Shown here piece after piece: positions 18,654 through 27,482 of a stretch of 64,000 nucleotides of DNA. The translations under genes were made by a program, and so were the position numbers. The notes beneath the pieces are model-generated. The model saw nothing but the letters and a program-made list of their open reading frames with translations, was not told where the DNA came from and did no database searches. The stretch covers positions 1,426,001 to 1,490,000 of the forward strand of contig CBDFKC010000003.1 in NCBI GenBank assembly GCA_965248685.1. Reading direction: 5' to 3'. Origin of the DNA: VYFG01 sp965248685. Its GTDB lineage: Bacteria > Pseudomonadota > Gammaproteobacteria > Arenicellales > Poriferihabitantaceae. Each line of letters starts with the position of its first letter. Positions within the stretch are counted from its first letter, which is position 1.

Positions 18654-19535
18654 ATGACCTATAATCAACAAAATATCGATGCACTAATTGTATCGACTGG
18701 TCGTGCGGGGAGTACATCGCTATACAATTATCTAGGTGAAGCAGCGATTCCAGGCTTGCCGCAAAACAAGGAACCACACTTTTGGTGCGATATTAGAAAA
18801 TATGGAAATATTGGAAACCTCTTGTCGAAAATATATGTGGACAAGTATGATGACTATTTCGACTTATATCGAGACTCAAAAATTGTTCTCGATGCCTCTG
18901 TTGGTTACTTCTTTTGTCTTGATGAAGTGCTAAAAAGGTTGAAACACTCGGGTCAGTCGCCGAAGATTATATATCTTTATCGCGAACCTGTCAGTCGCGC
19001 TCGATCGCTATATTATGAAGAATTAAAAAAGGGCGAAGAGCTTAAGGAAGACTTGATCGAAGAAATCAGTCTCGAAAAGGATCCTGGATTGTGGTGGGAA
19101 AATTATTACGACAACGTCGCATATTCTGAGGTTTTCTCCAATCTTAAAAAAACCGGGTGGGACATGATTTGTATAAATCAAATGTATTTTAAACAAAATA
19201 CGGGTTCAGTACTAAGTGCCGTAATAGAGTTTCTTGGATTGACAAAGGTAGCTGATTATTCATCGTTGAACCTCAATAGCTCCGCTGAGGCAGCAACCTA
19301 TATAAGATTCCCTTATCTTGGTAGATTACTTGGTTCCAAATTACCTGGCTTCAAAGTACTTCGACGAATATTACCAAAAATAATAGGGGAATCTATCAAA
19401 TACAACGCCTCACCAGGGTGGCGTCGATTGGTTGAGAAAAACCTGCCTTTTAGTATTCAGGAGTTCAATAAATTTAGATTATTGATACAGGAAAAAGATA
19501 TCTTTCGCGTGGAAACAAGTCGAAAACCCAATTGA
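18654..19535 (+). CDS. PAPS-dependent sulfotransferase
   Basis: A 293-residue sulfotransferase. The 5'-phosphosulfate loop STGRAGSTSLYNYL lies at residues 14-27. The 3'-phosphate site IIYLYREPVSRARSLYY lies at about 105-121, with Arg110 and Ser118 in the expected places. Such bacterial enzymes sulfate carbohydrates, using PAPS as donor. In this island the target is likely the surface glycan. A second, decayed copy lies at 14001-14552. About 200 bases separate it from the divergent flippase gene. Confidence 0.88.
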   Translation: MTYNQQNIDALIVSTGRAGSTSLYNYLGEAAIPGLPQNKEPHFWCDIRKYGNIGNLLSKIYVDKYDDYFDLYRDSKIVLDASVGYFFCLDEVLKRLKHSGQSPKIIYLYREPVSRARSLYYEELKKGEELKEDLIEEISLEKDPGLWWENYYDNVAYSEVFSNLKKTGWDMICINQMYFKQNTGSVLSAVIEFLGLTKVADYSSLNLNSSAEAATYIRFPYLGRLLGSKLPGFKVLRRILPKIIGESIKYNASPGWRRLVEKNLPFSIQEFNKFRLLIQEKDIFRVETSRKPN

Positions 19536-19575
19536 TATCATGCCATCCGTCTACAATATCAGCTAACATTCGATA

Positions 19576-19740
19576 TCAATCAATGGTCCCGGTGATCTGT
19601 TTTGATTCTATAAAGCGCTGTAGCGTGGAAATCTGTGTCAATAACAAGTTACACCTTTCACAAAAAGACCCTTTGTAACCAGCAAATACTTGTTGGCGAA
19701 CACTCATTCTTTTATTCTCTGGACGGACAACCTCCCACAC
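19576..19740 (-). pseudogene. Unidentified coding remnant
   Basis: Within the 357-base gap 19536-19892, the minus strand has an open frame of about 54 codons from GTG 19740. Its composition looks protein-like (QQVFAGYKGSFCERCNLLLT, then a helix-like IST...IESKQI). The frame is closed upstream by a TAG shortly before. I do not recognise the family. It could be a fragment of a lost gene or a small gene. The rest of the gap shows nothing I can name. Confidence 0.25.
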
Positions 19741-19892
19741 GTACCATATTGAAAATCTAAGCTATCACGTTGGTATATGTTCCTGGTGTTTACAAACTAA
19801 CTTAATCTCGATCTGACTAAACTAGCAATGGAAAATAAAGTGGAAAATAGTACCCCTACTAAGACTCACTTCCTGGTAAGAGTAAATTCCTG

Positions 19893-21116
19893 ATGTTAAA
19901 AATTGTTGCAATTCTCGACAACAAGTTAGATGCCGGGGGAGGATTTGACCAGGCTGTGAATGCTATTCTGCAAATGCGGAAAATGTCTTCCGGACAATAC
20001 GAGTTTTTGGTGTACACATTTGTAGTCGAGAATGTTGAAGTGTTAACGGCATTAGGCATCCCATCGACCTACGTAAAACTTAGTCTTTTGGATCATTTTT
20101 ACCTTCGATTGAACCGCAATGGATGGAGTCTCTTTTTACTACCGAAGCTATTTTCGAGAAATTCGCTGGAAAACAAGTTAATAGAAGCAGGCTGCGATCT
20201 CGTCTATTTCGTAACGCCTTCTCCAACATCCACTCTGTTACGAAAAATAAATTTCATATTTACCGTATGGGACCTATGTCACCGTGATTTTCCCGAATTC
20301 TATGAAGTTCGGGCAAATGGCGAGTTCGAACGCAGGGAAAGAATTCTGAACAGTACGTTGCCAAAGGCCGTAGCAGTGATAGTGGACTCAGTTGTTTCTG
20401 CTAAAAAAGTTGAAAAATACTATTCAATAGATCCCGAGAGATTGATTGCGATGCCGTTTTCAGCTTCCGCACGAAATATGAATATAGATAGTGCGGTCGT
20501 TGACACTATCAAACAAAAGTATGGACTTACACGACCGTACATATATTACCCAGCGCATTTGTGGCCACACAAAAATCATGCCAGGGTATTGGAGTCCATA
20601 TCTTTAATTAAAAACACTCATGATTTAAAAATTGATGTTGTATTTTCTGGAAAAGACCTTGGCAACAAAACCAAACTCGAACAATTGGCTCAGGATCTCG
20701 GCATTAGCGATCAATTAAAGTTTGTCGGATTTGTCGATTCGAACCATGTGGGACCGCTTTACATCAATGCTAACTGCATTGTAATGCCGACATACTTTGG
20801 TCCAACCAATATTCCTCCAATTGAAGCCTGGAGATTGGGGGTGCCGATTGTATATTCAGATCACCTGGCGGATCAAACAGCCGATGCAGCTGTGCTGGTA
20901 GATCCGGATAGTATTGAATCCGTTGCAAAAGGAATTATGACGTTGCAAGACGAAAACATCAGAAGTGAATACGTGAATCGTGGTTATCGAAGATTAAAGG
21001 AATTGGAGGAAGAGAGAAACCTGGCTGAAAAGTGTTTCGGGCTATGTCTGAAAAAATTCCAGACCCGCATGAAGTTCTCGAATAGCAGGAGGCTACAAAA
21101 TAATTCAGAGCAATGA
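19893..21116 (+). CDS. Glycosyltransferase family 4 (GT-B)
   Basis: A 407-residue two-domain GT-B enzyme. The N-domain starts with a glycine-rich loop (DNKLDAGGGFDQAVN) and includes FTVWDLCHRDFPEFY. The C-domain carries YYPAHLWPHKNHARVLE and the donor-binding VMPTYFGPTNIPPIEAWRLG. That segment is the E-x7-E-like region of mannosyl/rhamnosyl-type GT4 enzymes. Its last 12 bases overlap the convergent TagF-like gene, which suggests tight rearranged packing. Donor unknown. Confidence 0.88.
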   Translation: MLKIVAILDNKLDAGGGFDQAVNAILQMRKMSSGQYEFLVYTFVVENVEVLTALGIPSTYVKLSLLDHFYLRLNRNGWSLFLLPKLFSRNSLENKLIEAGCDLVYFVTPSPTSTLLRKINFIFTVWDLCHRDFPEFYEVRANGEFERRERILNSTLPKAVAVIVDSVVSAKKVEKYYSIDPERLIAMPFSASARNMNIDSAVVDTIKQKYGLTRPYIYYPAHLWPHKNHARVLESISLIKNTHDLKIDVVFSGKDLGNKTKLEQLAQDLGISDQLKFVGFVDSNHVGPLYINANCIVMPTYFGPTNIPPIEAWRLGVPIVYSDHLADQTADAAVLVDPDSIESVAKGIMTLQDENIRSEYVNRGYRRLKELEEERNLAEKCFGLCLKKFQTRMKFSNSRRLQNNSEQ

Positions 21117-22310
21117 TTGAAATGCAGTCTTAAGCTGCTCTGCGGATTCTCCTGGAAGTGAATTAAGCATTTTTTTAATTTCCGCGTTCGGTGTTGTATT
21201 TGGAATGCTCTGTTCGTTGAAAATAGATCCCACTAACTCATTGATGTTATCTCCTACTGAGAACTTTAATGATGAATTGTATACGTGTTGAAAGGGAGAG
21301 TTTTCCACGTATGAAGTAGCGGGCATATTGCAAAAAATAACCGGTTTGTCTAACAAGTAGAAATACAGGCTCATCGATGTATGGTCAGAAATCGCGACAT
21401 CGGATGCCACAAGCTGCGCTTCCCATTTAAGACCATCGATAATCTCAGCTCCAATATCTGAATATGATTGCAATATATCAATTCGTTTTCTTTTCTCTTT
21501 ATCTCCAAATTCATCGTAGCGTGGGTGCAGTGTAAGAATATATTTCAGATTTGATTTGGGTTGCACAATCTGTTGATAAATAGTATTTCCGTAACGCTGA
21601 TAAAGAGAATCAGGCCCCCACGTAGATAGAATAAATACCACTCGATCGCTTTCATCATATCCAAGCCTTTTTCGTATAGCCAGTCGATCTTTGTTCATAG
21701 TTTCGATACTATCCGCTCTTAAATAGCCGATAGTTTTTAGTCGTCCCTTTAATTGTGGGTTGATCACCTCTGCTTGCGCTTTTTCGTATTCACTGGAACA
21801 ACACATCAGGTTATAAAGTGGCTTGCCAAACGGCCTGTTAACTCGACTTGGACCGTATACTCCATCCTCTTGTTTATCGTTGTTAATCTTGCCTACCCAA
21901 ATACCATGATTAATATATATTTTGCTGATATAAGGGGAAAACCATGACCCAAAGCCCCATGGATGATTCACAAAAACGACGAGATCCCAATGGCAAATAA
22001 GGGCGCGCAATACATTGATATAGGGTACGTCTACAACTTCCTGTATCTGCTGGGTGCTTATATCGCGAATTGGAAAGCGATCGTTAGAGATATAGAAACT
22101 GCAATTGGGCAGATCCTGCGCCACATCCCATATCATTTTTATGTGATCCAGGGCAACGTTGTTTTGCGCAACAAATAGGATTCTAGACCTGTCTCTTGTT
22201 CCGATACAATTCAAGAATAAACTGTGTAAAAACGTCATTGACCAAATAATTGGACAAGCCACAGGTAGCAAGATCTTATTAACAAGCTTGCTAATGATGC
22301 GTTTCAACAT
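21105..22310 (-). CDS. CDP-glycerol glycerophosphotransferase family protein (TagB/TagF-like)
   Basis: A 401-residue protein with an N-terminal hydrophobic anchor (KILLPVACPIIWSMTFLHSLF). The GT-B-like C-half has FILSTWGPDSLYQRYGN, YILTLHPRYDEFG and the conserved end DVAISDHTSMSLYFYLLDKP. The last motif corresponds to the DYSS-x-FD-like site of teichoic-acid polymerases. It should transfer an alditol phosphate, probably glycerol phosphate, onto a lipid-linked glycan. The gene follows the GT2 at 22329 by 18 bases in the same direction. Confidence 0.75.
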   Translation of the reverse strand: MLKRIISKLVNKILLPVACPIIWSMTFLHSLFLNCIGTRDRSRILFVAQNNVALDHIKMIWDVAQDLPNCSFYISNDRFPIRDISTQQIQEVVDVPYINVLRALICHWDLVVFVNHPWGFGSWFSPYISKIYINHGIWVGKINNDKQEDGVYGPSRVNRPFGKPLYNLMCCSSEYEKAQAEVINPQLKGRLKTIGYLRADSIETMNKDRLAIRKRLGYDESDRVVFILSTWGPDSLYQRYGNTIYQQIVQPKSNLKYILTLHPRYDEFGDKEKRKRIDILQSYSDIGAEIIDGLKWEAQLVASDVAISDHTSMSLYFYLLDKPVIFCNMPATSYVENSPFQHVYNSSLKFSVGDNINELVGSIFNEQSIPNTTPNAEIKKMLNSLPGESAEQLKTAFQSLL

Positions 22311-22328
22311 ATAGGGACAGAATATTTA

Positions 22329-23390
22329 CTACTGTATAATATTGTTATTCACCAGTTTCTTCCAAACCCTGAGTAAACGCCCAAATACTGGATGATGAAT
22401 TAGTTTGTGCAATCCACCGATTTCTGTTTGCATATCAATCATTCCCTTTAGGATATCCTTCTGTAAAGCCGAATCATTCGACCGGTAAATTTTATTTAGC
22501 ATCCATTGTGCTAATTCTCGATTGAACGAGTCATATGAGTCGCTAATTGGCGTTGTCTTAGCTAAAGCGTGGATGCGTCTACAGGAAATATAGTGGTGAT
22601 CAATAATTGGTTTGGCAATTTTTAAAAACCTGAACCAAAGATCTACGTCCATGCAATAGTGAAGATTCGGATCAACCATCCTTTCAGGATCAAAAATTAG
22701 ATCATTCCAAAATATTGATGGTTGCGCTATACCTCTTGATCTCCAGAACAGGAAGGTATTCAAATCAACGGTAGTGGGTATTCTTCCTTTTCTTACATCT
22801 GCCACAGCGTCATCCCTCCTAGTGGCACCAGCAATCATCCAAGACGGTTGTTTCATATCCAGCACACTGGCTACTCTTGTGAGAGAACCAGGTAGTAGAT
22901 AGTCGTCTGAGCAAAGCCAATTAAAGATTTTTCCTGTGCATCTGGCAAACCCTTTATTGATAGCATCACTCTGGCCGCTGTCTTGTTCACTAACGAACAA
23001 GGTAATCCATTTATAATACTTCTCAACTATTTCAAGCGTGCTATCTGAGCTCCCTCCATCAATAATGATATATTCGATTTTTGGATAGTTTTGTAAAAGC
23101 ACCGACCTGATTGATTCTTCCAAATATTCACCCTGGTTATACGATGGAGTTACAATACTGACTTTTGGCGCTTCCACTTCATTTAATTTGGGGCTGTCAG
23201 TTTTAGGAACATCTGTCCACGGCCAACCGTGCTTCCCCCGGGGTGGGTTCGGCAGTTCGTCAATAGTTGTATGGTTCGTTGTCAAAATAATTATTGTTAT
23301 TGAAGGATGAGTTTCAAATTTTTGATTTAGAAATGTGTAAACACACCGACAAGGTCCATATATCAGTATGACTTCACTAAGCAACTTCAA
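22329..23390 (-). CDS. Glycosyltransferase family 2
   Basis: A GT-A domain starting PKVSIVTPSYNQGEYLEESI, then YIIIDGGSSDST and an FNWLCSDDYLLPG metal site. A proline-rich PPRGKHGWPWTD precedes it, a feature of a known subgroup of polysaccharide GT2 enzymes. The longest frame begins at TTG 23390 with an unusual N-terminus. A TTG at 23285, giving 318 residues, may be the true start. It probably forms a unit with the TagB/TagF-like gene downstream. Confidence 0.82.
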   Translation of the reverse strand: MKLLSEVILIYGPCRCVYTFLNQKFETHPSITIIILTTNHTTIDELPNPPRGKHGWPWTDVPKTDSPKLNEVEAPKVSIVTPSYNQGEYLEESIRSVLLQNYPKIEYIIIDGGSSDSTLEIVEKYYKWITLFVSEQDSGQSDAINKGFARCTGKIFNWLCSDDYLLPGSLTRVASVLDMKQPSWMIAGATRRDDAVADVRKGRIPTTVDLNTFLFWRSRGIAQPSIFWNDLIFDPERMVDPNLHYCMDVDLWFRFLKIAKPIIDHHYISCRRIHALAKTTPISDSYDSFNRELAQWMLNKIYRSNDSALQKDILKGMIDMQTEIGGLHKLIHHPVFGRLLRVWKKLVNNNIIQ

Positions 23391-23775
23391 TCCTGAAGGT
23401 TTTGGTCAGCCACTGGAAAAGCTGACTGGACTGCTAAATGTAGCATATTGCTCCTCTGAGTTTTCCAAATTTAACCGTGACAATGTGTTGGGAAGAACCT
23501 GGCTTTGTATTGCTAACCTCGCCGAACTGCGAGGAGATGGTTGAGTACTTCCAGTATATATTTTGGAACTGCCGCTGCTGATCGTACGCGATTCACAATC
23601 GAAAGTTAGAGTGATTCACAATGCCGAGCGTGAGCTGTGAAGCACTAAACAAGAAGAGGCAAACTGATTACTTACCAGATTCATCCTATTTTAACGAAAT
23701 TGGATGGAGCAAGTTGAAATGTGTCGTTTCTATCAACATGTACAGATTTGTACGAGTTAAAAAAAGAAGAATGCA
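23391..23775. other. 385-base gap with a short open frame
   Basis: No full gene here. A plus-strand frame from ATG 23368 to TGA 23544 (58 codons, overlapping the uncertain 5' end of the GT2) reads protein-like (EGFGQPLEKLTGLLNVAYCS) but has no known family. Beyond it the sequence is AT-rich without a clear gene. It may be debris of a lost gene between two minus-strand units. Confidence 0.3.
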
Positions 23776-25032
23776 TTAGTTAATGTGCCTTTTCTTAAGA
23801 ACATCCCACAATCTTTCAGATGCATTGCTATCACAATGGTCAAAGACCATAGTCTTTATCTCCTGGCGCTCTTTAGAATGCTCTTCGGGATTGATGTTAA
23901 GCATCGCGTTTTCAAGTTGACTTTGGTCGACACAAATATGACCTGGTGCAATATCTTGATACTCAAATAAAAGACTGCGGTCGGATTCGATATACTGTTT
24001 GAGATCGTATGGATAGAAAATAATTGGCCTATCTAAGAGTAGGAAATCAAAGTATATCGAAGAGTAATCAGTTATTAATACGTCAAATTGGCCGAACAAT
24101 GGATAGACATCACTGATAGCAGAAATGTTTACAATGTTTGAGAAGTCATTCACTAAATAGTTGTCAGCAAGAACAGGATGCAGCTTCATTGAAAAGATAA
24201 ATCCGTGTTCCATGCAAAACTGATTTATTCTACTTAAGTCCAGGTCGCTCGGGGATATTGATGTCGATAGTTCTTTTCTGAATGTGGGTGAATATAAGAA
24301 TGTAGTTAATCCGTTTGATTTGGCCTGTGATATTTTTCCCATTACATTGGAATCTGTGTTGATTAGGTAATCCGGATCAATTGAATTTGGTACAGTATTC
24401 GACAGCAAAATATCATTTCGCGGATAACCGGTTTCTGAAAAATATCTACTATTGAACGCTGGGCGAAATGCCTTCTCAGTAAAATATGTTGAGGTAGACA
24501 GAACTACGTCGTTCATTGCATGCCGTCCGACTGCCTTTTTATAAAGCTTGGCTATCCACTGTAAGGGTCTTGGATAATTTGAAATACGGTCCAGAAAGAG
24601 TGGAAGTTCAATTTGTTTCAATGGCGCTCCATGCCATAGCTGGACAATATTGCTTCTAAACGCCAATTGATATTTTCCTTGTGCAATCCATTCTGCACTA
24701 TCAACTATTATCAAATTTGCCGTTAGCAGGTATCGTATTGATTTTAACTCTGGAAATCTGCAGGCTGGAAGATTATTTCCCAGGAGTTCAGTGCATGTCG
24801 TGGCATTGTGAGTTAAAAATATAACGTCTGGTTTAGGTGAAGCGTGCTTACAAAGGTACAGGAAAAAATGCTTGGCATTGTCTATAAACAATCCGTTATG
24901 TCTACTTACCACAACAATACGATTACGAATTTTAGGCGTAATAACTGACAATGGTAGGAACAAGACTGTTGCCACAATGCCTATAGCCAAATTCTTTATT
25001 GCCAGCCCAATGTCTTTGCTCAACGATGCCAT
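23776..25032 (-). CDS. CDP-glycerol:poly(glycerophosphate) glycerophosphotransferase-like (TagF/TagB family)
   Basis: A 418-residue protein with a single N-terminal membrane anchor (IGIVATVLFLPLSVI). Its motifs are typical of teichoic-acid transferases: IVQLWHGAPLKQ, STYFTEKAFRPAF, SETGYPRNDILL, TFLYSPTFRKE, KLHPV and VLITDYSSIYFDFLLLDRP. The DYSSIYFDF motif is the family's catalytic fingerprint. TagD 18 bases upstream would supply CDP-glycerol. The ATG at 25032 follows a TTG. A second member lies at 21105, so a primase/polymerase-like division is possible. Confidence 0.88.
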   Translation of the reverse strand: MASLSKDIGLAIKNLAIGIVATVLFLPLSVITPKIRNRIVVVSRHNGLFIDNAKHFFLYLCKHASPKPDVIFLTHNATTCTELLGNNLPACRFPELKSIRYLLTANLIIVDSAEWIAQGKYQLAFRSNIVQLWHGAPLKQIELPLFLDRISNYPRPLQWIAKLYKKAVGRHAMNDVVLSTSTYFTEKAFRPAFNSRYFSETGYPRNDILLSNTVPNSIDPDYLINTDSNVMGKISQAKSNGLTTFLYSPTFRKELSTSISPSDLDLSRINQFCMEHGFIFSMKLHPVLADNYLVNDFSNIVNISAISDVYPLFGQFDVLITDYSSIYFDFLLLDRPIIFYPYDLKQYIESDRSLLFEYQDIAPGHICVDQSQLENAMLNINPEEHSKERQEIKTMVFDHCDSNASERLWDVLKKRHIN

Positions 25033-25050
25033 CAATCCATGTTGATAATG

Positions 25051-25464
25051 TTAGCTTCGTATTCTCTCGATAACTTCGGTGGTTGATACAGATGGAGTTC
25101 TCGGCAGGTAGACGATTTTGCATATATCTGAAAATTCGTCAAACTTCCCGCTCCAATCATCTCCCATTACCAAAATATCTGCTTGATATTGTAGCAAGTA
25201 ATTTCTTTTTTCTTCCAGGGACTGTTCGAAAAATGTTTCATTAACTACAGAAATGCTTTCAATAATTTCTTTGCGCTCGTTTTCATTGTATACAGGGTAT
25301 TTATTTTTTTTGCTGAAATTTAGTTGATCTGTTGAAATTCCTACAATTAAGTAATCGCCAATTTCCTTGGCCCTTCTTAATATTCTAAGGTGACCTACGT
25401 GAAATACATCAAAAGTACCAAAAGTGATCACTTTGATTTGGTTTTTACAATTGGAATATTTCAT
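25051..25464 (-). CDS. tagD: Glycerol-3-phosphate cytidylyltransferase
   Basis: A 137-residue nucleotidyltransferase matching TagD in length and layout. It has VITFGTFDVFHVGHLRILRR with the HxGH motif at residues 22-25. The adjacent LIVGISTDQLN and VMGDDWSGKFDEF follow, and the YLPRTPSVSTTEVIERI tail carries the R-T-x-x-x-S-T-T nucleotide motif at about 122-129. It should make CDP-glycerol from CTP and glycerol 3-phosphate for wall or capsule polymers. It lies directly upstream of the TagF-like gene on the same strand, which supports pathway use. Confidence 0.93.
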   Translation of the reverse strand: MKYSNCKNQIKVITFGTFDVFHVGHLRILRRAKEIGDYLIVGISTDQLNFSKKNKYPVYNENERKEIIESISVVNETFFEQSLEEKRNYLLQYQADILVMGDDWSGKFDEFSDICKIVYLPRTPSVSTTEVIERIRS

Positions 25465-25509
25465 TGATTAAAAAAGTGTTGAAACTAAATGGGTTCGGCA
25501 ATGTTTTCT

Positions 25510-26454
25510 TCAGTATTTCGATATCCCGTCGATACCACGTAGCCCGTCAAAAAAACCACGGCGAATAAATGTTCTTTGAAGAGTTTTTTCAGTGCTGAAA
25601 AATCCAAAATAGAAATAGGTGAAACACAGTTTAAACAAATTAGACGCTTTCCACGACATTTTAATATGGGCCCTTTTTTGCAACAATATACTGTTCCTGA
25701 CGATATAGTAGTGTCTTAGTGGAGATCGATAGGGCATAGGTTTCATTCCCAGAAACCAGTAATAGCATATGTCGTCGCCCATATTGTGAATCAGTCTGGT
25801 GCTCGAGGTTGCGTAAAGTTTGTATCCCCGACAAGTTACCTTGAAGCACCAGTCAGTTTCAACATGATCAATAAACAGATTGGTGTCAAATCCTCCAGAA
25901 TCCGCAAATACCTGGTTCGAAAGGAGAGTTCCGGAACTATTCAGCCCATCTACTTCAACCGTGGGCCGGTCTTTGGTTAGCTTTGTTGGGTTAATTTTCC
26001 CCCATACGCCATATTTTGATTTATGGAAATTCAGATATCTGTTATCTCTTGGATCGTATAACATTGGACCAACTGCGGCGACTTTTGTGTATTTCGATTT
26101 TTCTTTAATGGTGTGTTCCAGAATGGAAATCATTGATTCATCCGGTATACTGTCATGGTCGAGTAACAGGGTGAATTTTGCAGTCGCATTTGATTTCACA
26201 ATATAGTTGACCGCATAGTTTTGAGCATACGCAATTCCCATATTTTGCTCGAGTTTAATTAATTCTACTGCATCATATTCGAGTACAAGCTCTTCAAGTT
26301 GGGATATATTGGGGCCGACGGAACCATTGTCTATTATTACAGTTGGGCACTGATTCGATAGCGACTCCAAGCTCTTTATAACTGTCGCAAAATCTGGATT
26401 ATACGAAACGATTACCGCGACGGTTTCAATTGACTTTGAAGGTTTACTGGCCAT
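25510..26454 (-). CDS. Glycosyltransferase family 2 (rhamnosyltransferase-like)
   Basis: A GT2 enzyme of the RfbN/WbbL-like group, about 314 residues. It has TVAVIVSYNPDFATVI, TVIIDNGS, NMGIAYAQNYAV and the DHDS metal motif (FTLLLDHDSIPDESM). FIDHVETDWCFK is the acceptor-side ED-x-D/W-like segment. The frame extends to a TTG at 26493, but ATG 26454 (MASKPSK) is the natural start. Downstream on the same strand are tagD and the TagF-like gene, which may form one operon with it. Confidence 0.85.
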   Translation of the reverse strand: MASKPSKSIETVAVIVSYNPDFATVIKSLESLSNQCPTVIIDNGSVGPNISQLEELVLEYDAVELIKLEQNMGIAYAQNYAVNYIVKSNATAKFTLLLDHDSIPDESMISILEHTIKEKSKYTKVAAVGPMLYDPRDNRYLNFHKSKYGVWGKINPTKLTKDRPTVEVDGLNSSGTLLSNQVFADSGGFDTNLFIDHVETDWCFKVTCRGYKLYATSSTRLIHNMGDDICYYWFLGMKPMPYRSPLRHYYIVRNSILLQKRAHIKMSWKASNLFKLCFTYFYFGFFSTEKTLQRTFIRRGFFDGLRGIDGISKY

Positions 26455-26702
26455 TATTTTGTTTCGATTGCCTCTTGTACAATATTCTATCAATAGATAG
26501 AACGTGAAAATTATTTCTTCTGTTGGATGATTTGTTTGCTTTGTTTGAGACCCGGTCTAAGATGATTAGTGTAATGATAAATTTATCAGGATTTGCAGTA
26601 ATTTTATTGAATTTGAAGTTTCTTGAAATCTAAAATATCTTTTTATAATGTTTTCTGGGGAACGCCCCTAGAAGGCAAAAATACACTGATCAATGTAATA
26701 GC

Positions 26703-27482
26703 ATGGGAATAACTAAGGAACGTGGGTATCAATCTGATTTCTCAGCAAACAATGAATATGTATTCGATCTGGAAAATCGGAAACGTAAGGCGGAAACAAT
26801 GCTAGCAGTTCTGGCGCAGCAGACGGATACCCTTGAAAATGCAAAAGTGCTAAATGTCGGTGGAGGAGCGGGAGCTATTGATTTTTGCTTGTCTCCCAGT
26901 GTAGGTGCAGTATTCAGCATGGACATCGATATTCGTTCGGTTACCTACGGTAAAAAATATTTTAGGCGGGAAAATTTGCACTATACCATTGCTGACGGAA
27001 TGAATTTACCGTTTCCGGACGGGTCTTTTGACATTGTTGTTTGCTCCCATGTATACGAGCATGTACCAGTTGCCTTAAATTTGATGCGGGAGATTTTAAG
27101 GGTATTAAATGCCAGTGGTTTTTGTTATTTTGCGGCTGGTAACCGTATTCAAGTAATGGAACCTCACTATAATTTGCCATTTCTGTCGGTTTTGCCTGGA
27201 CCTTTGGCAAACCAGTATATGAGACTGACGGGAAAAGGGGATGAGTACTATGAAAAACATCTAACCCTTGGGGGGTTAAGGGCATTGGTTAGCGATTTCG
27301 AACTTATTGATTACACAGGCATTATGATATCCGATCCAAAATTTCATAAAATGGAATATCTCATCGGGCAAGATTCGCTGAAACAAAAGATTGCCGGTTT
27401 TTTGTTTACAAGGTTTAAGTGGATTTTTCCAAGTTTCGTTTGGATATTAAAAAAACCCAATTCAATCACAACATCAACTTAA
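26703..27482 (+). CDS. Class I SAM-dependent methyltransferase
   Basis: A 259-residue methyltransferase with a glycine-rich motif I (VLNVGGGAGAIDFCL), the acidic SMDIDIRS and DGSFDIVVCSHVYEHV, which is the UbiE/type-11 pattern. A hydrophobic or amphipathic C-terminus (FLFTRFKWIFPSFVWILKK) suggests membrane association. It is alone on the plus strand between minus-strand glycosyltransferase genes, and its 3' end overlaps the next gene by 17 bases. Substrate unknown; methylation of a glycan is a reasonable guess from context. Confidence 0.8.
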   Translation: MGITKERGYQSDFSANNEYVFDLENRKRKAETMLAVLAQQTDTLENAKVLNVGGGAGAIDFCLSPSVGAVFSMDIDIRSVTYGKKYFRRENLHYTIADGMNLPFPDGSFDIVVCSHVYEHVPVALNLMREILRVLNASGFCYFAAGNRIQVMEPHYNLPFLSVLPGPLANQYMRLTGKGDEYYEKHLTLGGLRALVSDFELIDYTGIMISDPKFHKMEYLIGQDSLKQKIAGFLFTRFKWIFPSFVWILKKPNSITTST

